64,000 nt of DNA from an uncultured Oscillospiraceae bacterium (GCA_949841355.1 CATKZP010000017.1:1-64000), one strand, 5' to 3'. Shown: positions 16,041 to 25,344, numbered from the stretch's first letter. Numbers and translations: made by a program. The notes: a model not told the origin generated them from the letters alone.

Positions 16041-18218
16041 TCACGCCTGGACCTCGATGTCAAACCACTTGATTTCGTTGGCGGCCAGATCCAGCGGGAA
16101 GCCCTCGCCGCCGTCGGTCCAGACGGTGGTGGACTGGGGCTGGTAGGTGTTGTTCACCACGCAGAACTTGCCGTTGGCCACAAAGGCGTGGACCTCCACA
16201 TTCACATTGGAGGAGAACCAGCGGTGAAGCTCCCCCTCCCCGTGGGCGGCCCACAGGATGGCCCGGTAGAGCAGGCGGCTGTTTTCAAAGCTGTAGGGCA
16301 GTCCGGACAGGTAGACCCCCCGGCCCGCGCCGTACTCGTTCACCGCCAGATGGACCTCCCGGTCCCGCTGTACCAGCACCTGGGCGCCCTCCAGGGCGTA
16401 GATATCCCGGGCGCCGTGGCCGAAGTCGATGTCGCCGGAGCGGTCGGCCAGAATGAAGTGGTCCGGGTGCTCCTCCCAGTTGTATTTGTCGTAGCCCAGG
16501 GTGAGCCCGGTCTCCTTTTCCACTCCCAGCACGCCGGAGAGCTGGAGGCAGCGCCCCTGATACTGGTGGCCGGAGGGCTCGCCCACGCCGATGAGGCCGC
16601 CGCCCTGATAGACGAAGCGCTTCACCGCGGCGGACACATCCGGGTCCTCCCAGACCGCGCCGCCGGTGTGGGCGGTGTCGCCGCCGCCCACGTTGATGAG
16701 CACATCCACCCCGTCCAGCGCGCGGGGATCGGCTTTCAGATCGTCGAAGCTGAGGAAGCGCACGTCAAAGGGCGCGCCGGACAGCGCCTCGATCACCCCG
16801 GCATAGGCGTAATTCTGCTTGTGGTACAAGGCGTGGTGGACCATATGGCACCCCCAGGACCGGGCGCGGCCCCAGGCGTTGAGCACGCCCACAGTCTTGA
16901 CGCAGTAGGGGGTGGTCCCCTTGATGTTGGCGTAGAGCTGGCGGAACTCGGTGCACACCGACTCCACGTAGTCCAAAAACTCGGGGAACTGGCAGGCCAG
17001 CTTCAAATAGCCGCCATAGCCGATGCGGTCGATGGGCTTGCGCAGAATGGCCCGGCGGGCGGTGACCCAGTTCTCTTTGGCCTCCCGCACCGGATCGCCC
17101 CCCTCGTGGAAGGTGTCCGGGAAGAAGTAGGGCAGGAAGCGCCCCTCGGTGTACCTCACCCCGGGGATGTCGGAGATGAGGCGCAGGGTGGAGCCATTGC
17201 CCACCGACCCCACCACCGCGTCCAGCCCGATGGTCTTGAACTCGTCCATGTAGGGCTCGGTGCCGATGAAGTGGTCGCCCAGGAACATCATGGCCTCCTT
17301 GCCCAGCTCGTGGGTGATGTCCACCATCTCCCGGGCCAGCGCGGCCACCTCCCGGCGCTGGAAGGCCATGAAGTCCTTGAACTGCTTGGAGGGGGTGCGG
17401 TACTGGTTGTTGTAATACCCCTGGTCGATGATGAACTCAGGGCGGAACTTGTACCCCGCCTCCTGCTCAAACTTCTTCAGGATGTAGGGGGACACGGAGG
17501 CGGAATAGCCGTACCAGTCCACGTATTTCTCCCGCTTGAGCTCATCGAAGATGAGGGTGAACTGGTGGAAGAAGGTGGTGTAGCGAATCACGTCCACATA
17601 AGGGTGGTCAGCGATGAATCTGCGCAGCCGCTCCATGGTGAACTTGTGGGTTTTGGGCTGGCGCACATCGAAGGTGATCTGGTGCTCAAAGTCCGTCCAG
17701 CCGTTGGTGACGGCGTTATACATGTGCACCGGGTCCCAGATGAGGTAGGCCAGGAAGCTCACCGTGTAATCGTGGAATTCCTCCGGGGCGGGGATGACCA
17801 CGCAGCCCGTGCCCTCGTCATACCGCCAGCCGTCCGGGGAGAGGGGCTGGCCGGTGGTGCGGTCCATCACCTCCCACCAGCGCTTCAGGTCGTCCCGGGT
17901 GTTCACCTGCAAAAGCTCGGAGGAGATCCCCTTCATCAGGGGGATGGACAGCGGTCCGCCCACGGCGGTGTGGAAGGCTGTGACGATATAGCACTGCTGC
18001 ACCTCGTCGGGATTGGCCTTCGCCCAGGCGTTATCCTTGCGGGTGGTGTAATAGGTGGAGTATACTTTGGCGTCCACGCCCTTGAGCGCCTCGGGATAGT
18101 CGGTGCCGTCGCAGTCGCGGATGGCGTCGGCGCCCCAGCGCTTGAGCAGCTCCAGGGTCTCGGGGACCACGTCCACATCGGTGGGAATCGTGACGCGGCC
18201 GAAATGCTGTTTTTCCAT
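16041..18218 (-). CDS. lnpA: GH112 beta-1,3-galactosyl-N-acetylhexosamine phosphorylase
   Basis: A 725-residue protein of glycoside hydrolase family 112, the usual length for the family. These cytoplasmic enzymes phosphorolyse galacto-N-biose or lacto-N-biose to galactose 1-phosphate and N-acetylhexosamine. Recognised segments include GRVTIPTDVDVVPET, DCDGTDYP, YYTTRKDNAW, GWRYDEGTGCVVIPAPEEFHDYTV, FFHQFTLIFD and a C-terminal glutamine-amidotransferase-like part (DVLINVGGGDTAHTGG). Start at 18218 with AGAGGAA upstream. Neighbouring GalE and N-acetylhexosamine 1-kinase complete most of the known lnp pathway, which favours galacto/lacto-N-biose over the galactosyl-rhamnose activity also found in GH112. 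Confidence 0.88.
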   Translation of the reverse strand: MEKQHFGRVTIPTDVDVVPETLELLKRWGADAIRDCDGTDYPEALKGVDAKVYSTYYTTRKDNAWAKANPDEVQQCYIVTAFHTAVGGPLSIPLMKGISSELLQVNTRDDLKRWWEVMDRTTGQPLSPDGWRYDEGTGCVVIPAPEEFHDYTVSFLAYLIWDPVHMYNAVTNGWTDFEHQITFDVRQPKTHKFTMERLRRFIADHPYVDVIRYTTFFHQFTLIFDELKREKYVDWYGYSASVSPYILKKFEQEAGYKFRPEFIIDQGYYNNQYRTPSKQFKDFMAFQRREVAALAREMVDITHELGKEAMMFLGDHFIGTEPYMDEFKTIGLDAVVGSVGNGSTLRLISDIPGVRYTEGRFLPYFFPDTFHEGGDPVREAKENWVTARRAILRKPIDRIGYGGYLKLACQFPEFLDYVESVCTEFRQLYANIKGTTPYCVKTVGVLNAWGRARSWGCHMVHHALYHKQNYAYAGVIEALSGAPFDVRFLSFDDLKADPRALDGVDVLINVGGGDTAHTGGAVWEDPDVSAAVKRFVYQGGGLIGVGEPSGHQYQGRCLQLSGVLGVEKETGLTLGYDKYNWEEHPDHFILADRSGDIDFGHGARDIYALEGAQVLVQRDREVHLAVNEYGAGRGVYLSGLPYSFENSRLLYRAILWAAHGEGELHRWFSSNVNVEVHAFVANGKFCVVNNTYQPQSTTVWTDGGEGFPLDLAANEIKWFDIEVQA

Positions 18219-18232
18219 GCTCGAAATTCCTC

Positions 18233-18442
18233 TCAGCGGGATTTTTTGCCACGCTCCTCCGCGAAGCGGGTGTTGTAAAAGTACAGGGTCGCCAGCAGCA
18301 GGGCCACACCGGCCAGCATGATGCCCAGCCCCTTGAGCTGGCCGGTCATCCGCCAGCCGCCGATCAGCAGGGCGATGCCCGCGATGAAGGTGACGATCAT
18401 CAGAGCCATGCGCAGCTCGCGGTGTTCTTTCCAAAACTTCAT
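18233..18442 (-). CDS. Small two-helix membrane protein
   Basis: A 69-residue protein with two hydrophobic segments (MALMIVTFIAGIALLIGGW and LGIMLAGVALLLATLYFY) joined by a short basic turn, with charged ends. It has AAGGATAAGGTG upstream, formed partly from the end of the permease gene, and lies 9 nt after that gene and 14 nt before GH112. It is therefore translated within the operon. No family was recognised. A membrane partner of the importer is possible but unproven. Confidence 0.6.
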   Translation of the reverse strand: MKFWKEHRELRMALMIVTFIAGIALLIGGWRMTGQLKGLGIMLAGVALLLATLYFYNTRFAEERGKKSR

Positions 18443-18451
18443 ATCCGCACC

Positions 18452-19342
18452 TTATCCTTTCAGACCGCCCACGGTCATGCCCTGGGTGAGCTTTCTCTGC
18501 ACGCACATGTAGAGGATCAGGGTGGGCAGCATCACCAGCACCAGACCGGCGTACATGCGGCCGAATTCCGCCTTCGCCTGGGCGCCCTGCATCAGGTTGA
18601 GCAGGCCCACGGGGAGGGTTTTGGAGCCGGTGGAGCTGCTCATCAGCGTCATTGAAATGATGTACTCGTTCCAGAAGGACAGGAAGTTAAACAGGATGAT
18701 GGTGATGATGGAGGGCTGAGCCATGGGGAAGATGACCTTGACCATGGTGGTGCCGTAACCGGCGCCGTCGATATACGCCGCCTCCTCAAAGTCGTGGGGC
18801 AGGGTGGCAAAGTAGCCGGACAGCAGGTAGATGGTGAAGGGCAGGGCGGTGGAGGCGTACACCACGGCCAGCACAAACAAATTGTTGAGCAAAAAGGGAC
18901 TGCCGATGACCTTTTTGAGCCATACGTCACCGTCCTTCAGCATTAGGAAGATGGGCACCACGATATAGTTCACGTTGATGAACAGCCCCGCCATGAAGCA
19001 TACGTTGAGCGCCTTGCTCCCCCAGAACTTGAACCGGGAGAGGCAGTAGGCTGCGGGGAGGGCTACCACCAGCAGAATGCCCAGGGCCAAAGCGGTGACG
19101 GTGACGGAGTTGAGCATATACGCTCCCATTTTGGCCGCGGTCCAGGCGTCCACAAAGTTCTGCCAGTAGAATGCGGCGGGGAGCGTCCAGGGATTGCCGT
19201 AAAACTCGCTGTTCTGCTTGACGCTGGCCAGGAACACCCAGGCCACCGGCACGATGATGACCACAGCCAGGGCGATAAGCACCACATAGATAAACGCCTT
19301 GTAAATCACGTCTGCCGAGCTGCGCATTTTCTGTTTTTCCAT
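18452..19342 (-). CDS. ABC sugar transporter permease (MalG type)
   Basis: A 296-residue inner-membrane permease of the CUT1 carbohydrate ABC family with six predicted helices. The first begins at about residue 15 (AFIYVVLIALAVVIIVPVAWVF). The cytoplasmic EAA loop reads EEAAYIDGAGYGTTMVKVIFP, where the ATPase docks. The C-terminal RKLTQGMTVGGLKG is typical of MalG-like subunits. It pairs with the permease at 19355, 12 nt upstream, and the lipoprotein at 20337. Given the adjacent GH112 and kinase genes, the substrate is probably galacto-N-biose or lacto-N-biose. No ATPase is encoded here, so a shared MsmK-like ATPase is expected. Confidence 0.9.
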   Translation of the reverse strand: MEKQKMRSSADVIYKAFIYVVLIALAVVIIVPVAWVFLASVKQNSEFYGNPWTLPAAFYWQNFVDAWTAAKMGAYMLNSVTVTALALGILLVVALPAAYCLSRFKFWGSKALNVCFMAGLFINVNYIVVPIFLMLKDGDVWLKKVIGSPFLLNNLFVLAVVYASTALPFTIYLLSGYFATLPHDFEEAAYIDGAGYGTTMVKVIFPMAQPSIITIILFNFLSFWNEYIISMTLMSSSTGSKTLPVGLLNLMQGAQAKAEFGRMYAGLVLVMLPTLILYMCVQRKLTQGMTVGGLKG

Positions 19343-19354
19343 GCCGCCGCCCCC

Positions 19355-20230
19355 TTACATCTGGAGTACGTCCCGCTTGGTGAACTGGTTCACCAGCGCG
19401 GACAGGGCAAAAGAGAATAGGAAGATGACCACACCGGCGGCCATGGAGTAGCCGTAGAGGCCGGCGTCCTTTTGGTTATACATGAAGCTCAGGCCCACGT
19501 CAAGCATACCGGGGGCCACCATGGACTTGATGAACAGGAAGGCCATGTTGATGGTGGAGATGATGAAAAAGGTCAGCGTGGTGCGGATGTTGGTCCAGAT
19601 TAGGGGCATGGTGATCTCAAAGAACTGGTCCAGCCGGCCCGCGCCGTCCAGTCCGGCGCTCTCGTAGAGGTCCACGGGCACCGCGGACATGGAGGCCATA
19701 TACATCACCATGTAGTAGCCGATGGCCTGCCACACCATGGCGATGATGACGCTGACCACGATTATGGGCTGATCCTTCCACAAAATCATGATGTTCCGGC
19801 CGGAGATCATGGAGAAAATGCTGTTGAGCATTCCGTTTTCCGGCTTGTAAACGGCGGAGAAAATGCCGGCGATGACTACGATAGACAGAATATTGGGGAT
19901 GTAGAAGATGATGCGGAAGAAATTCTGCCCCTTGATCTTCTCCCGGGTGAGGATGGCGGCGAACACGATGGCGAAGAAGAAGGTGATCAGGGTGACCACC
20001 ACGATGAGCAGAATGGTGTTCTGCATGGAGGTGATAAACTTCGTGTCATTGAACAGGATCTTGAAGTTGTTGAGGCCCACAAAGGTCTCAGTGGGGGAGT
20101 AGGCCCCCCGCTCAAACAGGGACATGCGGAATACGTTCAGCGTGGGTATGATCATGAAGATGGTGAACAGCAAGGCTGCGGGGGCCACACACAGGGCGAT
20201 GAACCGGCTGCGTCCTTTGCTTCGGAGCAT
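19355..20230 (-). CDS. ABC sugar transporter permease (MalF type)
   Basis: A 291-residue CUT1 permease with about six membrane segments, the first at IALCVAPAALLFTIFMIIPTL and the last near the C terminus (MAAGVVIFLFSFALSALV). The EAA loop reads DLYESAGLDGAGRLDQFFEITMP. Start chosen at ATG 20230 because AAAGGAG lies 8 nt upstream; a longer frame begins 24 nt earlier. A strong stem-loop separates it from the upstream binding-protein gene and probably reduces permease expression relative to the binding protein. Together with the next gene it forms the heteromeric channel. Confidence 0.9.
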   Translation of the reverse strand: MLRSKGRSRFIALCVAPAALLFTIFMIIPTLNVFRMSLFERGAYSPTETFVGLNNFKILFNDTKFITSMQNTILLIVVVTLITFFFAIVFAAILTREKIKGQNFFRIIFYIPNILSIVVIAGIFSAVYKPENGMLNSIFSMISGRNIMILWKDQPIIVVSVIIAMVWQAIGYYMVMYMASMSAVPVDLYESAGLDGAGRLDQFFEITMPLIWTNIRTTLTFFIISTINMAFLFIKSMVAPGMLDVGLSFMYNQKDAGLYGYSMAAGVVIFLFSFALSALVNQFTKRDVLQM

Positions 20231-20261
20231 ATTGTGATCTCCTTTCTCTCGCAAAACGTGA

Positions 20262-20298
20262 CAGGCGGCGGCGCGCAGATCCTGCTCGCCGCCGCCTG
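20262..20298 (-). promoter_or_regulatory. Stem-loop between binding-protein and permease genes
   Basis: CAGGCGGCGGCG pairs with CGCCGCCGCCTG around a 13-nt loop and has no T run. It lies in the 106-nt gap of the operon, typical of processing or stabilising hairpins that set binding-protein excess. Confidence 0.65.
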
Positions 20299-20336
20299 CT
20301 TGAAGGACTTATGCTTTTCTGTATGGGTTTGTGCGA

Positions 20337-21743
20337 TCAGCCGACCAGGTGCGCGCGGTACTGATCGTTGGCGTCCTTGATGCCGGAGATCCAGGCGTCC
20401 TTGGTGGAGGGATCGCTGACCAGGGTGTTCACGGGATCGAAGAACACTTCCATGATGCTGCCCAGACCGGCCACGGACTCGGTGGTGGCGAAGCCGCCCA
20501 TGGCGGCGTCGGCGCCGTTGTCATAGATGGAGTAGAACATCTTGTTGTCGCCGTCCAGCTTGTCGGTGATGCCCTCGATGGGCTGCACCGCGCCGCCCTT
20601 CAGGAAGATCTCGGCGGCCTTGTCGCTATACATGAAGGCCACAAACTGCTTGCCGCCGTCCACGTTCTCAGCGCCCTGGGGAACCCAAATCTGCTCGATC
20701 CAGCAGAAGCTGGAGCCGTTGCCGCCGGACTGAGAGGCGGGCAGGGCGGTCATGCCCCAGGCGAAGCCGTCAACGCGGGGGGAGTCGGCCATCTCGCCCA
20801 CGATCCAGGTGCCGTTGGGCATGAACAGGGCCTTGTCGTCCAGAACCAGCTGCTGGTTCATCTTGAAGTCGTTGTTGTTGGCCTGAGCGGGGGTGACGGG
20901 GTTGGTGTAGGAGGCCAGCTTGGCCACGATCTCCAGGCACTGCTTGCCCTCGTCGGTGTCCCAGATGCCCTCTTCATATGCGGTGGCCTTGTTGAAGAAG
21001 TCGGGGCCGAAGGAGCGCATCAGGGCGTAGAAGAACGCGTCGAAGTAGCCGGCGGTGGGGTAGGTGAAGAGGTACTGACCCTCGGGGAGCTGGTCGGCCA
21101 GAGCCCACATCTCGTCCCAGGTGGTGGGCACGGTCCAGCCGTTCTTAGCGAACAGGTCGGCGTTGTAGAACAGGCCGCAGGGGCTGTAGAACATGGGGGC
21201 CAGATAGGTCTTGCCGTCGCCGTACGGATTGGTGAGGGTGGTGTCGGTGAAGCCGCCCAGCAGCTTGTCGGATACCTTCTTGTCCTCGCCGGGGACGTTC
21301 ATGGACAGCACGTCGGTGATGTCGGCAATGAGCTTATCCTTGATGAACTGCTCGGTCAGGCCGTCGGGACGGCCGGTGGCGCACAGCACGGCGTCGGGAT
21401 AGTCGCCGCCCTGCATGGACGGGCCGATGACGGCTTCCAGGTTCTTCTCCAGAACCAGCTCCACCTTGGCGCCGGTCTCTTCCTCAAAGGCGGCGCACAC
21501 CTCGGCCCACATCTCGGGGTAGGCGTCGATGTAGCCGGAGGACAGGGCGGCGACCTTAACGGTCTGGCCCTCCAGGGGCTTGCCGGCGGGCTCGTTGACG
21601 GGCTCGGACTGGGCGGCGTCAGGGGCCTTGGTGGGGTCGGAGTCGGGGGCCTTGCTGCCCTCGCCGCCGGGATTGTTGCTGCAGCCGGCGAGCATACCCA
21701 GCACCATGACGGCGGCCAGGAGAGCGCTCAGGATCTTTTTCAT
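20337..21743 (-). CDS. ABC sugar-binding lipoprotein (extracellular solute-binding family 1)
   Basis: A 468-residue lipoprotein. The signal peptide MKKILSALLAAVMVLGMLAGC ends in the lipobox LAGC (Cys21), followed by a disordered linker rich in Gly, Pro, Asp and Ser (about 22-60) and a family 1 binding domain. Typical features are WAEVCAAFEEETGAKVELVLE near the start of the domain, DAVLCATGRPDGL, PCGLFYNADLFAKNGW and PTTWDEMW. It is first in the minus-strand operon ahead of two permeases, GH112 and DUF5655. Likely ligand is a galactosyl-N-acetylhexosamine disaccharide from mucin or milk glycans, inferred from neighbours. Confidence 0.9.
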   Translation of the reverse strand: MKKILSALLAAVMVLGMLAGCSNNPGGEGSKAPDSDPTKAPDAAQSEPVNEPAGKPLEGQTVKVAALSSGYIDAYPEMWAEVCAAFEEETGAKVELVLEKNLEAVIGPSMQGGDYPDAVLCATGRPDGLTEQFIKDKLIADITDVLSMNVPGEDKKVSDKLLGGFTDTTLTNPYGDGKTYLAPMFYSPCGLFYNADLFAKNGWTVPTTWDEMWALADQLPEGQYLFTYPTAGYFDAFFYALMRSFGPDFFNKATAYEEGIWDTDEGKQCLEIVAKLASYTNPVTPAQANNNDFKMNQQLVLDDKALFMPNGTWIVGEMADSPRVDGFAWGMTALPASQSGGNGSSFCWIEQIWVPQGAENVDGGKQFVAFMYSDKAAEIFLKGGAVQPIEGITDKLDGDNKMFYSIYDNGADAAMGGFATTESVAGLGSIMEVFFDPVNTLVSDPSTKDAWISGIKDANDQYRAHLVG

Positions 21744-22102
21744 TTCATTTCCTCCATTCCAAATATGTATTCGGATGCGGCGGGGAGACCTCCCCGCTCC
21801 TTACAAGTTATAAGGTAAACGCTTCGACGGCATATAACAATCCGATTGTTGCTTCAGTTTTTAGCTTTATTGTTCTTTTTGCATTTTGTTGAAAGAGGGA
21901 ATGTGTGTTCACTCGGTTTTCGGCAAAATCTATAATTTTGCCCAGGTCAATTTCCTATATCAAGAAAACAAGCCGCTCCCTTCCGCCTCTGCACAAATTT
22001 TATTTGTGGAGAGTTGCACAAAACCAAAAAAGAAGCTATAATAAGTTTTGGCAGACCCGTACCCCATTTGTGAAATATTGTGCCGGACGGAGGGGGAGCG
22101 CC
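21744..22102. promoter_or_regulatory. Divergent control region of the importer operon and AraC gene
   Basis: No gene is supported in these 359 bp. They contain a GGGGAG/CTCCCC hairpin at about 21782-21796 and the palindrome AACAATC-C-GATTGTT at 21836-21850, a candidate AraC-family or repressor operator. An AT-rich stretch follows. No promoter pair stands out clearly for the importer, which would suit activator dependence. Confidence 0.45.
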
Positions 22103-22954
22103 GTGAGCAGTCATCAATATATCCTGGCCGAAACGGATCGCGCTCCCGCCGGGAGCGCGCAGCGCAGCCGGGCCCGGCTGCGTTATGTGACTTACACCCG
22201 CTACAGCCGGGAATGGACCTCCCAGCTGCACTCCCATACCTGCGCGGAACTTTTTTTCATCACCGGCGGCCATGGAGACTTCCAGATCCGCCAGGACCGG
22301 TTCCCCGTGGCCGTCAACGATCTGGTGGTGGTCAACGCGGGCATCCCCCACACCGAGACCAGCCAGGACGGCAGCCCTATGGAATATGTGGTGCTGGGGG
22401 TGGAGGGGCTGGAGGTCAGCGCCGACGCCAGCGGCTGCGTGCTGGTCCACCTGTTTGTGGAGGAGGCCGTTTCCAACTGCCTGCGCACCCTGGTTCAGGA
22501 GACCCGGGAGCCACGGGCGGGGTGTGACGAGATTTGCCAGCACCTGCTGGAGATCATTCTGCTGCGTTTGGGACGGCGCAGCGATTTTGCCCTGTCCGGG
22601 GCCGTCCCCGCCGGACCCAGGTCCAGCCGGGAGTGCGGCCTGGTGCGGCGGTATATCGACAACCACTTCAAGGAAAACCTCACCCTGGAGCAGCTGGCCG
22701 GGCTGGTGCACATCAATAAATATTACCTCTCCCACGCCTTCCGCAAGGAGTTCAACACCTCGCCCATCAGCTACCTCATCTCCCGGCGCATTCAGGAGAG
22801 CCGCTTTCTGCTCACCGAAACCGACCATTCCCTGTCCCAGATCGCCCAGATCCTGGGGTTTTCCTCGCTGAGCTACTTCTCCCAGTGCTTCCGCCGGCAG
22901 GAGGGCATGAGCCCCATGGAGTACCGCCGCCAGCGGCGCTCCGGCGGGAGCTGA
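22103..22954 (+). CDS. AraC-family transcriptional regulator
   Basis: A 283-residue regulator with an N-terminal cupin-like ligand domain (HSHTCAELFFITGGHGDFQI..., VVNAGIPHTE) and a C-terminal AraC double helix-turn-helix of about 100 residues. The latter shows YIDNHFKENLTLEQLAGLVH, YYLSHAFRKEFNTSPISYL and IAQILGFSSLSYFSQCFRR. The start is taken as GTG 22103 with GGAGGGGGAG upstream; the frame extends further 5' through AT-rich non-coding sequence. It is divergent from the sugar importer operon, which it probably activates in response to the imported sugar. Confidence 0.88.
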   Translation: MSSHQYILAETDRAPAGSAQRSRARLRYVTYTRYSREWTSQLHSHTCAELFFITGGHGDFQIRQDRFPVAVNDLVVVNAGIPHTETSQDGSPMEYVVLGVEGLEVSADASGCVLVHLFVEEAVSNCLRTLVQETREPRAGCDEICQHLLEIILLRLGRRSDFALSGAVPAGPRSSRECGLVRRYIDNHFKENLTLEQLAGLVHINKYYLSHAFRKEFNTSPISYLISRRIQESRFLLTETDHSLSQIAQILGFSSLSYFSQCFRRQEGMSPMEYRRQRRSGGS

Positions 22955-23116
22955 GCCCATTGCGGCAATAATCTGCAAATGGAACGCAAGAAATCCCGTT
23001 CCCTTTTTTGGAAGGTTCGGGTATAATAACGGCATACACCGGGGAGCAGCCCGTCCCTTTGCGGGCGGAGCGCCTGTCCCGGCGGGCAAATAAAACCATA
23101 AAAGGAGCGCGTGATC

Positions 23117-24136
23117 ATGTCTATTCTGGTTTGCGGCGGCGCCGGATATATCGGCAGCCACACCTGCGTGGAGCTTCTCAACGCGGGCTATGACATCGTG
23201 GTGGCGGACAATCTCTACAATTCCTGCGAGGAGGCCCTGGCCCGGGTGGAGAAGATCACCGGGAAAAAGGTCCCCTTCGTCAAGACGGAGCTGTGCCATG
23301 AGGACGAGGTGGAGGCCCTGTTCACCAGCTACCCCAGCATCGACGCGGTGATTCACTTCGCCGGGCTCAAGGCGGTGGGGGAGAGCGTGGCCAAACCCCT
23401 GGAGTACTACTCCAACAACCTCATCAGCACCCTGTACCTGCTCCAGGCCATGCGCCGCCACGGGGTGAAGAACTTTGTGTTCTCCTCCTCCGCCACGGTG
23501 TACGGCGACCCCGCCACCGTCCCCATCCGGGAGGACTTCCCCACCGGCGGCACCACCAACCCGTACGGCACCTCCAAGCTGTTCCAGGAGCGCATTCTGT
23601 CCGATATCTGCGCCGCCGACCCTGAGCTGAACGTAGCGCTGCTGCGCTACTTCAACCCCATCGGCGCCCACGAGTCCGGCCTGATGGGGGAGGACCCCAA
23701 CGGCATCCCCAACAACCTGGTGCCCTACATCGCCAAGGTGGCGGTGGGCCAGCTGGAAAAGCTCCACGTCTACGGCGACGACTACCCCACCCCCGACGGC
23801 ACCGGCGTGCGGGACTATATCCACGTGGTAGACCTGGCCCGGGGCCACGTGGCGGCGCTGAAGAAGCTGGAGACCCGCTGCGGCCTGTTTGTCTGCAATC
23901 TGGGCACCGGCAAGGGCTACAGCGTGCTGGACGTGCTCCACGCCTATGAGAAGGCCTGCGGCAAGACCCTGCCCTATGTCATCGAGACCCGCCGGCCCGG
24001 CGATATCGCCGTGTGCTACGCCGACCCGGTGAAGGCCCGGGAGGAGCTGGGCTGGGAGGCGCAGCTGGGCATTGAGGAGATGTGCGCCTCCTCCTACAAA
24101 TGGCAGTCCACCAACCCCAACGGCTACAAGGGATAA
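23117..24136 (+). CDS. galE: UDP-glucose 4-epimerase GalE
   Basis: A 339-residue extended SDR enzyme interconverting UDP-glucose and UDP-galactose (and often the N-acetyl forms). The NAD loop GGAGYIGSH is at residues 7-15, then HFAGLKAVGES, the catalytic SSSATVYG serine and YGTSK tyrosine/lysine, and RYFNPIGAH. Start at 23117, where AAAGGAG is 9 nt upstream; a GTG two codons earlier is too close to that site. A consensus TATAAT at 23022-23027 heads the unit. With the kinase gene 40 nt downstream it supplies the epimerase step of galacto/lacto-N-biose catabolism. Confidence 0.93.
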   Translation: MSILVCGGAGYIGSHTCVELLNAGYDIVVADNLYNSCEEALARVEKITGKKVPFVKTELCHEDEVEALFTSYPSIDAVIHFAGLKAVGESVAKPLEYYSNNLISTLYLLQAMRRHGVKNFVFSSSATVYGDPATVPIREDFPTGGTTNPYGTSKLFQERILSDICAADPELNVALLRYFNPIGAHESGLMGEDPNGIPNNLVPYIAKVAVGQLEKLHVYGDDYPTPDGTGVRDYIHVVDLARGHVAALKKLETRCGLFVCNLGTGKGYSVLDVLHAYEKACGKTLPYVIETRRPGDIAVCYADPVKAREELGWEAQLGIEEMCASSYKWQSTNPNGYKG

Positions 24137-24176
24137 TAAAAAAGGCGGGCCACCCGCCGGGAGGAGACGATATAGC

Positions 24177-25295
24177 ATGGCACAGGCAGAGCAGACCTTA
24201 CAGGAAGTGCTGGCCGCCTATGATTTCGGCGGCGCGGTGGAGTGCGCGGTCCGCTTCGGGGAGGGGCACATCAACGACACCTTCCGGGTGGACGCCCGGT
24301 TGCCGGACGGAAGCCTGCGGCGCACCGTCCTGCAGCGCATCAGCCCCGTGGCCTTCAAGGAGCCGGACAAGCTGATGGAGAACATTGTCAACGTCACCGA
24401 GCACCTCAGCTGGGAGATCGCCCGGCAGGGCGGCGACCCCGCCCGGGAAACCCTGTCCGTCCTGCGCACGCGAGCGGGCGCTGCCAGCGTCACCGACAGC
24501 GCGGGCGGCGTGTGGCGCGCCTTCCCCTTTGTGGAGGGCACGGTGTGCTATCAGTCCGCCGAGACGCCGGAGCTGTTCGCCGCCTCCGGCCGGGCGTTCG
24601 GCCGGTTCCAGCGGCTGCTGCGGGACTATCCCGCCCACACCCTGCACGAGACCATTCCCCGCTTCCACGACACGGAGAACCGCCTGCAAAACCTGAAAAA
24701 CGCCGTGGCCGCCGATCCCCTGGGCCGGGCCAAGGACTGCCGGGCGGACATCGAGTTTATGCTGGCCCGGGAGACGGACTGCTCCGCCGCCCTCAGCGCC
24801 CTGCGGGAGGGTGTCCTCCCCCTGCGGGTGACTCACAACGACACCAAGCTGAACAACGTGCTCATGGACGAGCAGACGGGGGAGGCCCTGTGCGTCATCG
24901 ACCTGGACACGGTGATGCCCGGGCTGTCCATCAACGACTTCGGGGACTCCATCCGCTTCGGCGCCAACCACAGCGCGGAGGACGAGCCAGACCTGAGCAA
25001 AGTGAACCTGGACGTGGGGCTGTTCGAGACCTATGCCGCCGCCTTTTTACAGGAGGCGGGGGACGCCCTCACCGAGGCGGAGATCCGCTACCTCCCCTGG
25101 GGGGCCAAGCTGATGACGCTGGAGTGCGGTATTCGCTTCCTCACCGACTACCTGGAGGGGGACGTCTACTTCCACACCACCCGCCCAGGGCAGAACCTGG
25201 ACCGAGCGCGCACCCAGTGCAAGCTGGTGTCGGATATGGAGGCCCATTGGGACGAGCTGAGCGCCATCGTGGAGCGGCACATTCCCAGCCGATAA
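24177..25295 (+). CDS. nahK: N-acetylhexosamine 1-kinase
   Basis: A 372-residue kinase of the APH/choline-kinase fold, the NahK (LnpB) type that phosphorylates the anomeric hydroxyl of GlcNAc and GalNAc. Landmarks are the N-terminal GEGHINDTFRV, LQRISPVAFKEPDKLMENI, the catalytic THNDTKLNNVLMD with the Brenner-type HxD replaced by HND, and CVIDLDTVMPG for metal binding. GGAGGAG precedes the ATG. It follows galE directly. Together with GH112 phosphorylase it gives hexosamine 1-phosphate and galactose 1-phosphate; a galT-type uridylyltransferase is not in the window. Confidence 0.88.
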   Translation: MAQAEQTLQEVLAAYDFGGAVECAVRFGEGHINDTFRVDARLPDGSLRRTVLQRISPVAFKEPDKLMENIVNVTEHLSWEIARQGGDPARETLSVLRTRAGAASVTDSAGGVWRAFPFVEGTVCYQSAETPELFAASGRAFGRFQRLLRDYPAHTLHETIPRFHDTENRLQNLKNAVAADPLGRAKDCRADIEFMLARETDCSAALSALREGVLPLRVTHNDTKLNNVLMDEQTGEALCVIDLDTVMPGLSINDFGDSIRFGANHSAEDEPDLSKVNLDVGLFETYAAAFLQEAGDALTEAEIRYLPWGAKLMTLECGIRFLTDYLEGDVYFHTTRPGQNLDRARTQCKLVSDMEAHWDELSAIVERHIPSR

Positions 25296-25301
25296 AAGCA
25301 A

Positions 25302-25336
25302 AAAAGAGCGGGGCCGGCATTGCCGGCCCCGCTTTG
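25302..25336. terminator. Bidirectional terminator between nahK and the chemoreceptor gene
   Basis: Stem AGCGGGGCCGGCA with complement, flanked by AAAAAG and TTTGTCTGTCTTTT. Confidence 0.8.
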
Positions 25337-25344
25337 TCTGTCTT

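Noticed and set aside
16029-18278. 749-residue plus-strand frame opposite the GH112 gene
   Set aside because: The sequence is a valine/glycine/histidine-rich shadow; the minus strand has clear GH112 motifs and a ribosome site.
20331-21818. 495-residue plus-strand frame opposite the sugar-binding lipoprotein
   Set aside because: It is a GC-driven antisense shadow of a gene with signal peptide, lipobox and family motifs.
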